Source: an uncultured Saprospiraceae bacterium (lineage in GTDB: Bacteria > Bacteroidota > Bacteroidia > Chitinophagales > Saprospiraceae). From it: a DNA stretch of 7,966 bases. This document shows, piece after piece, positions 1 through 5,800 of the stretch. The notes below the pieces were generated by a model. It was not told the origin of the DNA. It did not search any database and saw only the letters and a program-made list of their open reading frames with translations. The stretch spans positions 1 through 7,966 of the forward strand of contig CAKZLT010000761.1 in NCBI GenBank assembly GCA_937127195.1. Direction: 5' to 3'. Position 1 is the stretch's first letter. Each line of letters opens with the position of its first letter. A program made the position numbers and the translations under genes.

Positions 1-43
1 AACGCAGTCCTAGCATCGCTAAGGCGAGTATTTTTAACGCAGT
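1..43. repeat. Repeat-like intergenic scrap with two AACGCAGT copies
   Basis: The octamer AACGCAGT occurs at 1-8 and 36-43. Between them lies a short imperfect palindrome, CCTAGC-ATC-GCTA-a-GG, at about 9-24, followed by a T run. Two frames are open from the window edge to stops at 45-51, giving at most 16 residues, so this could also be the tail of a gene outside the window. I favour a non-coding repeat because the palindrome and direct repeats are compact and no frame looks like a protein. From memory, similar strings recur between genes in some Bacteroidota genomes. That is recollection, not something seen here. Confidence 0.3.
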
Positions 44-59
44 ATAAATGAAAAACAAT

Positions 60-100
60 AAGTTAGACTGGTAGGTTATTTATTGCCTACTCCCTAACTT
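60..100. terminator. Terminator-like hairpin
   Basis: AAGTTAG (60-66) pairs with CTAACTT (94-100). Inside it GTAGG (71-75) pairs with CCTAC (86-90), extended by one G-T pair. A small internal loop separates the two helices, and the apical loop is AT-rich. The sequence CATTTTTAA follows at 101. It is probably the transcription terminator of a gene lying to the left of the window. The T run is short and starts one base after the stem, so termination is an inference. Confidence 0.4.
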
Positions 101-121
101 CATTTTTAATGCCTAATTAAT

Positions 122-219
122 TTTGTCCAAGTACTTAGCTCTTTTTTCTCTGTTACTTATAGTATTCTCTTATTTGGCTATCTGTTACAGATAACTTAAA
201 AAGTCCGTCTTTGGACAAA
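122..219. other. Nested inverted repeats, possible structured RNA
   Basis: TTTGTCCAA (122-130) and TTGGACAAA (211-219) form a perfect 9-bp inverted repeat 80 bases apart. Inside it TATCTG (179-184) and CAGATA (188-193) form a 6-bp hairpin with a three-base loop, and TCTGTTAC occurs twice (149-156 and 181-188). No open frame of useful length crosses the region. It could be a small RNA closed by a terminal helix, with the 231-270 hairpin as its terminator, or chance pairing in AT-rich DNA. No known RNA family was recognised. Confidence 0.25.
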
Positions 220-230
220 TATTATTTTTA

Positions 231-270
231 AAGCGGGGATGTATGAACATTTGTTTGTATGTCCCCGTTT
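231..270. terminator. Strong 18-bp hairpin, probable terminator or RNA 3' end
   Basis: Positions 231-248 pair with 253-270 without a gap around a four-base loop (249-252). Five of the 18 pairs are G-T, and the core GCGGGGAT/GTCCCCGT is GC-rich in otherwise AT-rich DNA. A T-rich run precedes the stem (221-229), and TTT ends the right arm, followed by GTGATATTTATATTT. The structure suits a terminator for upstream transcription, or the 3' end of a small RNA. The right arm overlaps the likely -33 box of the next promoter. Confidence 0.45.
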
Positions 271-286
271 GTGATATTTATATTTG
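255..286 (+). promoter_or_regulatory. Candidate Bacteroidota-type promoter of the thioredoxin-like gene
   Basis: TTG at 255-257 and TATATTTG at 279-286 match the Bacteroidota pattern TTG-N17-23-TAnnTTTG with a 21-base spacer. Transcription would start near 292-294, giving a leader of about 80 bases before the ATG at 374. The -33 box sits in the right arm of the 231-270 hairpin. The match is by eye, and the motif is short enough to occur by chance in such DNA. Confidence 0.45.
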
Positions 287-316
287 GTTAAAATGACTAA
301 AATCATTACAAAGTGT

Positions 317-353
317 GAAAAAATTCTTCAAATTTGAAATGTGGAATTTTTTC
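317..353. promoter_or_regulatory. Nested palindromes in the leader of the thioredoxin-like gene
   Basis: GAAAAAATTC (317-326) and GAATTTTTTC (344-353) are perfect reverse complements. Immediately inside the left arm is a perfect 12-bp palindrome, TTCAAATTTGAA (327-338). The block lies about 25 bases after the predicted transcription start and 20 bases before the ATG at 374. It could be an operator, or a leader hairpin affecting translation. AT-rich DNA makes such palindromes more likely by chance, so no regulator is proposed. Confidence 0.3.
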
Positions 354-373
354 TTAAAAAAAAGAACCTAGCA

Positions 374-1009
374 ATGAAAAAAATAGTAACAGGCATTACC
401 CCCGAATTACTTAGCAAAGCACAAAAATATAAAGAGTATCGAGTAATGCTCGACGAATTGATGACTGAGAAAAAAACAACAGGAAATAATCATAGTGAAG
501 CGATGTTGCATTATGCCGAGATGAATATTCGACGTATGAAACGCTGGGATAAGCGCACTAAAATTCTTCCTGAAGTTCAAGAGATGATTGAAAATATTGA
601 CAAAAAAGTAATTCTACTAACTATTACGGAGGGTTGGTGTGGCGATGCGGCTCAGATTGTGCCTGTAATAGAACATTTGTCTAATTTGAATACGAATATA
701 GAACAGCGTTTGATTTTGAGAGATGAAAATCTAGAAATTATGGACGAGTTCTTGACGAATGGCGGTCGTTCTATTCCTATGACTATATTTTTGGATGCGG
801 ATTCTCTTGACGTTTTGGGACATTGGGGCCCAAAGCCCAAAGAAATGCAGGATAAATTAATTGCAGAGAAAGCGGCTGGCAATTTTGATTATCCTAAATT
901 CAGTCAAGAATTACATAAATGGTATGCTAAAGATAAGGCTGTTAATGTTCAATTGGAATTTTCAGCAGCTTTGAAAGAAGCGTTGAAAACAGAAGTTTTA
1001 GCTGATTAA
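374..1009 (+). CDS. Thioredoxin-family protein with monothiol WCGDAAQ motif
   Basis: A 211-residue cytoplasmic protein with a thioredoxin-like fold and no signal peptide or membrane segment. Numbered from a GTG at 341, the active-site motif is W99-C100-G-D-A-A-Q105 and the conserved cis-proline region is R143-S-I-P146-M. C100 is the only cysteine, so the second cysteine of a normal CxxC is replaced by alanine. From memory, Bacteroidota homologues share WCGDAAQ, the RDEN segment and the NGGRSIP segment, and fit the Thioredoxin_9-type family; the lone cysteine therefore looks family-typical. It cannot act as an ordinary dithiol reductase on its own, and its substrate is unknown. I chose the ATG at 374 over the GTG at 341 because the 11 extra residues translate an A/T-rich leader and homologues, as I recall them, begin near MKK. 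No Shine-Dalgarno is evident, which is normal in this phylum. It is convergent with the next gene and appears monocistronic. Confidence 0.88.
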   Translation: MKKIVTGITPELLSKAQKYKEYRVMLDELMTEKKTTGNNHSEAMLHYAEMNIRRMKRWDKRTKILPEVQEMIENIDKKVILLTITEGWCGDAAQIVPVIEHLSNLNTNIEQRLILRDENLEIMDEFLTNGGRSIPMTIFLDADSLDVLGHWGPKPKEMQDKLIAEKAAGNFDYPKFSQELHKWYAKDKAVNVQLEFSAALKEALKTEVLAD

Positions 1010-1017
1010 GCTATTTA

Positions 1018-1139
1018 TTTCACGCAGAGTTGACGGGAGAAGCAGAGCTCGCAGAGATTTTTCTTTTTATAAAAAAGAAACCCAAAAAAACTCTCCGCCC
1101 TCTGCTTCTCCCGTCTTCTCCCGTCAACTCTGCGTGAAA
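1018..1139. repeat. 122-bp imperfect inverted repeat between convergent genes
   Basis: The outer arms 1018-1042 and 1115-1139 are perfect 25-bp reverse complements. The pairing extends inward: 1033-1047 also matches 1100-1114, because CTTCTCCCGT is tandemly duplicated in the right arm (1105-1114, 1115-1124). Further in, GCAGAG-type segments pair imperfectly (1051-1056 with about 1091-1096), and the centre is a short A/T palindrome near 1063-1077. The element starts 8 bases after one stop codon and ends 2 bases before the other, so it fills the whole gap. The transcript would fold into a long hairpin on either strand, suiting a shared terminator. The CACGCAGAG-type sequence resembles intergenic repeats I recall from many environmental bacteria. 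No transposase is present. Confidence 0.85.
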
Positions 1140-1141
1140 CA

Positions 1142-2608
1142 CTAACTTTTCCGAATTTTCACCAAACAATCTTCCAACCAGCTTTTGTTAGCGACGTTTT
1201 CTATTTTGGAAAGACGGTCGTTGATGCTTTCCCATTTTTGATTAAAAATAGACGGACTGATATAATTGCGTTGTTCTTTTAGTTTAAAAATGCGTTTAGA
1301 GAATTTCACCAAATTCAAATTTGCTTGTTTTCTATAATGAGAAATATCTTTGCTCCGCAAAATGTAGATTTTAAAAGCATCCGTCAAAGCATAAAAAGGC
1401 TCTTCTTCTTCCAATTCGTAGAAGCTTTTGAGTTGGATGATTTTTGCACCAAGGTGATAAGAAGTATCCGTAAACTTAACTTCGTGTAAGAGTTGAAGCG
1501 ATTTTTTGTAAGCTTTTGTAGCATAATAAAAAGCGGCTTTATTATATACAAAGGCATTTTCACGGTCTTTTGGCGATAAAAATTGTTTGTATTCGTTGAT
1601 AAATTGCTCCGTCCATTCGGTCTCTCCTATTCTAATTCCGACGGTTATGATGTTTTTATAATCCCATTGTGCAAGGTAGTTTTTTTGAAAAATAATACGA
1701 TTTTCAAGCAAGAATTTATATACTTCTAATATTTCACGATAAAACTCCGCCTTCCCTTGATTAATTTGTCGAATACAAAAATTCAAGACATAATCATATA
1801 TTCTACTCAATTCGGCATTCGGGAAAAGATGCAAATTAGTGGCTAATAATTGTTTTAGCTTCTGATAATCTTCCATTTCTCCAGCCTTGACCGTTCGATA
1901 AGCTTGATAATAAATCGCAATAGCAGGATAAGTTTGATAGCGAATAGCCGATTTATTACTTTCAAAATCAATTAGCCATTTTTCTAAATTTTCAAAATGA
2001 TGCACTTCATAATTCGCCTGAATCACCGTATTTCGGCTGACCATATCGCAGGCAACTTTGAGCTTGGTGGTCACGTAAAATAAATCAAGATAGTTATTTT
2101 TGAGTTGTAGATTTTCGTCATAAGCCCGTTTGGGTTTTTTCAAAAAATGCTCATCCAATTGTTTATAATATAAATATTCGTCAAAAAACGTAGAAGCATT
2201 CTGAATGGTTAACTTTGCCTTTTCCTTTGTTAATCGCCTTCCTTCTTGCAGCATATATTTGTCCAAATCTCGTTTTTGGAGTTCGTCCATTAAGCAGATT
2301 TGAGGTAAAGTATTAGAATTTTTATAATTATAAAAAGCAAAAAAATCAAATAACTGCCTTGTCAATCCAGAAATGATGTTATTCATTTTCAATTCATTGT
2401 ACTTTTCTTTTTTATATAATTTCTTAAAAAGTACAGGTTTCTGAAGGTGTTTTTCTTCAAAAATTGGTGCATATTTTAATAAGAGGGCGTAGAGTTTTCT
2501 GATAGCTTCGCTTTTATTATGAAAAGGCGAATCCAGCCAATCTTTGAACGATTGCAATTCTTGTTCAGAAATAATTTCAAGTGTTTTGATTAATTTCGAT
2601 TCTTTCAA
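1142..2608 (-). CDS. Hypothetical helical protein, Bacteroidota-specific type
   Basis: A 488-residue, lysine-rich, apparently cytoplasmic protein without signal peptide or membrane segments. I do not know its function. It is predicted mostly helical. Residues about 355-420 read like TPR-type helix pairs, for example YNKAAFYYATKAYKKSLQLL. The N-terminal 16-80 carries a pattern I recall from many uncharacterised Bacteroidota proteins: E-L-x-S-F-x-x-W-L-x-S-P-F-x-N-K (17-32), then a leucine-rich helix, K-Y-x-P-x-F, and a K-x-x-L-F-K-K-L-Y stretch. The start is TTG at 2606-2608. An in-frame stop lies five codons upstream with no ATG between, and the next in-frame ATG is residue 75, which would delete the conserved N-terminus. 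The gene diverges from the large surface-protein gene across 167 bases and converges on the thioredoxin-like gene. Helical repeats of this kind often mediate protein contacts, but no partner is evident here. Confidence 0.8.
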   Translation of the reverse strand: MKESKLIKTLEIISEQELQSFKDWLDSPFHNKSEAIRKLYALLLKYAPIFEEKHLQKPVLFKKLYKKEKYNELKMNNIISGLTRQLFDFFAFYNYKNSNTLPQICLMDELQKRDLDKYMLQEGRRLTKEKAKLTIQNASTFFDEYLYYKQLDEHFLKKPKRAYDENLQLKNNYLDLFYVTTKLKVACDMVSRNTVIQANYEVHHFENLEKWLIDFESNKSAIRYQTYPAIAIYYQAYRTVKAGEMEDYQKLKQLLATNLHLFPNAELSRIYDYVLNFCIRQINQGKAEFYREILEVYKFLLENRIIFQKNYLAQWDYKNIITVGIRIGETEWTEQFINEYKQFLSPKDRENAFVYNKAAFYYATKAYKKSLQLLHEVKFTDTSYHLGAKIIQLKSFYELEEEEPFYALTDAFKIYILRSKDISHYRKQANLNLVKFSKRIFKLKEQRNYISPSIFNQKWESINDRLSKIENVANKSWLEDCLVKIRKS

Positions 2609-2655
2609 AAATATATTTATTTAAAATAAAAACTTAATAATCAATTAATTACAAT

Positions 2656-2689
2656 CAAATTTAATATTTTTTTAAAATATAAAAACCAA
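2656..2689 (-). promoter_or_regulatory. Candidate promoter of the minus-strand hypothetical gene
   Basis: On the minus strand TTG (2689-2687) precedes TAAATTTG (2663-2656) by 23 bases, at the long edge of the Bacteroidota TTG-N17-23-TAnnTTTG pattern. Transcription would begin near 2650, about 42 bases before the TTG start codon. A second box, TAATTTTG (2694-2687), lacks a well-spaced TTG. On the plus strand of this 167-base divergent spacer I found no TAnnTTTG box for the large surface-protein gene. The spacer is extremely AT-rich, so chance matches are likely. Confidence 0.3.
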
Positions 2690-2775
2690 AATTAGTAATT
2701 TTTTTAAAAATAAAAACTCCTTACCATTGTAGTATCAAATTAAGACATCGAAAAACCATAAAAAATAATAGACCA

Positions 2776-2856
2776 ATGACGCAACTTCTCAATAAAAATT
2801 ACAACGGCTTAATCTTTTTAGCATTCAGCTTATTCTTTAGCTTGAATGCCAACGCT
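2776..2856 (+). other. Signal peptide of the large surface protein
   Basis: Residues 1-27 have a short polar start with one lysine (K7), a hydrophobic core G11-L23 rich in Leu and Phe, and the small-residue motif A25-N-A27 before Q28. Cleavage by signal peptidase I is predicted after A27. This gives Sec export to the periplasm, the required step before T9SS transport across the outer membrane. The N-terminus confirms the choice of start codon. Confidence 0.85.
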
Positions 2857-5800
2857 CAGAATAATCAGCCTATTGCGGTTGATGATGCTTTTTCAGGAAT
2901 TGTAAACTTAGCCATAACAGGCGATGTATCTACGAATGATAGCGACCCCAACACTGGTAATATTTTGACTTATAACACTCAGTTGATTTCATCTCCATCA
3001 AGTGGTTCAGTCTCAATGAATTCTAATGGAACGTTTACTTATGTATCTAATCAAGGTTTTGTAGGCTCTGATTTATTCTCTTATGAAGTCTGTGATAATG
3101 GTTCGCCTATACTTTGTGATACAGCGACTGTTAGTATTAGTTACGCTAGTTCTACGAATTGTAATGTGTTACCAGATACACTTAGACCATATTATACTGG
3201 AGTATCTTGTACAGGAGAATCAAGAGTTTGTGTTCCAATTTCGCCTACAAGTCCTTATAATATATATATAGATGGACAGCCTTATGTTTCTCCAGGCGCT
3301 TTTTTTCTGCCTTGTGGTGACACCATTTCTTCTTATAATATGAATAATGTATCAGGAAATGGTCCTTGGCAGGTTAACTTTAATTCTCCAACTTGGAATG
3401 ACAGTTATTTTTCAACAACTGTCAATTCGATGAGCGATTTGATTGATACTTTAAATTATTATGTAAGCTACGGAACAGCTTGGGTATTAAATGCCAATAA
3501 TACAATTACCTCAAACTCAACCTATGGAGGATATTTGATGGATTACCAGTTCGACTTTATGGATATTGCAACTAGTACCAATTCTACTATTACTAATGAT
3601 TATACAATAACAAAGACTCCAATCAAAATTAGTGCAGCGGCTAGCCTTTTGACTATCACAGATGGTACTTGCTCTGAAAGTGCGGTTTTGGACTTAGATT
3701 GTTTATCTACAATAGATAGTGTAACTGTCGTTCATCCTTCTTCTTGTGGAGTTGCTGATGGTTCGATTACAGCGCATAGTTCAAATGGAAGTACAAATAA
3801 AGAATATCGATTATTTACTACTGGAATTGGTTATTCTGCTTGGCAAACTTCTCCTGTATTTACAAACTTATTAGCTCGAAAGAAATATTCAGTTCAAGTT
3901 AGAAATGTTGGAAGCTCAAATTTCCAAGGACATTACAATATTAACTTGACTAGTGTTGATAATCCAACATTTCAATCATTAACTTATACTAATAATACCT
4001 TGACTGTTCATGCAACGTCTGTTACAGGGGCAACTCTTGAATATGCAATTTCATCTTCCTCTGTAGGAAATCCTTCTTATCAATCTAGTAATGTATTTAC
4101 AGGATATAGTCCTGGCACTTATTACGTTTATATTCGTTATGCGACAAATGCTTGCGAAGTGGTTAACACTTTTAATACGAATACCAGTTCTATTAATGCG
4201 GATTCAGATTATTTGGATGTTGATTATCATGGAAATTACACGATTAATGTTCTGAATAATGATACTCATGGCTTAGGTTCGACCTTAGTCACAACACCTA
4301 TTTCTCTTTCTAATGCCAACGGAACAGTAACTCTTGACGCAGCAGGTAACCTTACCATGGATACCGAATATTACGGAATTGGTTATTTTACATTAGGCTA
4401 CCAAGCTTGTGTATTAAACGATCCTAGTCAGTGTGACTCTTCCGAAGTTATTATAAACATTAGAGATTTGACCATAGATACAATGACTGTCACTGTACCT
4501 CTAAATGGAATGAGTAACATCCAAATACATAACACAGGATTGACATGGATTAATACTAATACAACTAATAATGCTGCGGCTTTAGGCTGTGATGCTCAAG
4601 TCAATAATGCTTATATCGATTATAATACAGTAAGTACTTTTAATGGTGGCTATCGTTATTTACGTTATTATGGATTACAAGTCGGTTCAGATACAACTTG
4701 CACCGTTTTATGTTCAGGAAATGGTACTTGTGATACAACTATTTTAATTGTAAATGTAGTTGTCACCAATACAGCGCCTGTTTTAGCGGTTGACAATTTT
4801 TATAATGTATTAACAAATATAATTCCTTTAACAGGAAATCTATTAACAAATGATTATGACCCAGAAGGTGACCAGATGGCAGTGAGTATATATCCAACAC
4901 TCTCTCCAACGCAAGGAACGGTAGTATTAGACACTACAGGAGCATTTACTTATACGCCAAATATTAATTTTTCTGGTGTCGATAGTTTCCAATACTTAGT
5001 TTGTGACAATGGCTATCCTTATGGGTTATGTGACTCGGCAATGGTTTATTTATATAGTGGAAATCCTCCTGTGGGAACTCCGCCTATTATCACAAATGTT
5101 GTTGGATTTAATGGAACTTGCGCTCAAAATGATGGAACAATTGACATTTCAGCAAGTTCGCCCGTAGCAAGTTTACAGTATAGTATTGATAGTGGATTTA
5201 CTTGGCAAGCTTCAAATTTATTCTCTGGACTTACATCTGGTTCTTATAATATATTAGTTTTTGATGGCAACTCAACTTCTGCCTATTCAGGAAATCCTGT
5301 ATTGATTACGCCTGTGATTGCACCTATTATTACTAATGTAACAGCAACGAATCCAACGAATTGTGGTCTAAATGATGCTATCATCACAGTTACAGCAACG
5401 GGGCTTACTGGTTTACAATATAGTATTGATAGTGGTATCACTTGGCAAAATAGTAACACCTTTACAGGTTTGATGGCAGGAACTTATGATATTATTATTA
5501 GAAATAATGACGGAACTTGTCAAGTCATTGATGCTAACAATCCAGTAATTTTAACTGCGCCGAATACTGCTGTTATTACCAATATAGCATCTGTTAATCC
5601 AACTCATTGTAGCAACAATGATGGTACAATTACGATTACTGCAACAGGAAGTATGACTTTAGAATACTCTATTGATGGAGGTCTTACTTGGCAAAATAGT
5701 AATAACTTTACAGGACTTTCTTGCGGAAATTATTCAATTCTTGTTAGAAATAACAATGGAACTTGTTCAGTCAATGGTAATAATATTAATTTATCAGCAC

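Noticed and set aside
1..51. C-terminal tail of an upstream gene
   Set aside because: Two different frames are open to the edge for only 15-16 codons and neither looks like a protein end; a repeat explains the region as well.
341..373. GTG start giving an 11-residue N-terminal extension of the thioredoxin-like protein
   Set aside because: The extension translates an A/T-rich leader containing a palindrome, and an in-frame ATG at 374 gives the N-terminus expected of the family.
652..882. Minus-strand 76-codon frame inside the thioredoxin-like gene
   Set aside because: It lies wholly opposite a well-supported coding sequence and resembles no protein.
1018..1139. Insertion sequence with terminal inverted repeats
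   Set aside because: There is no room for a transposase and no clear target-site duplication; at most it is a non-autonomous palindromic element.
3083..3271. Plus-strand 62-codon frame inside the large gene
   Set aside because: Different frame from an intact, domain-rich coding sequence; no independent signal.
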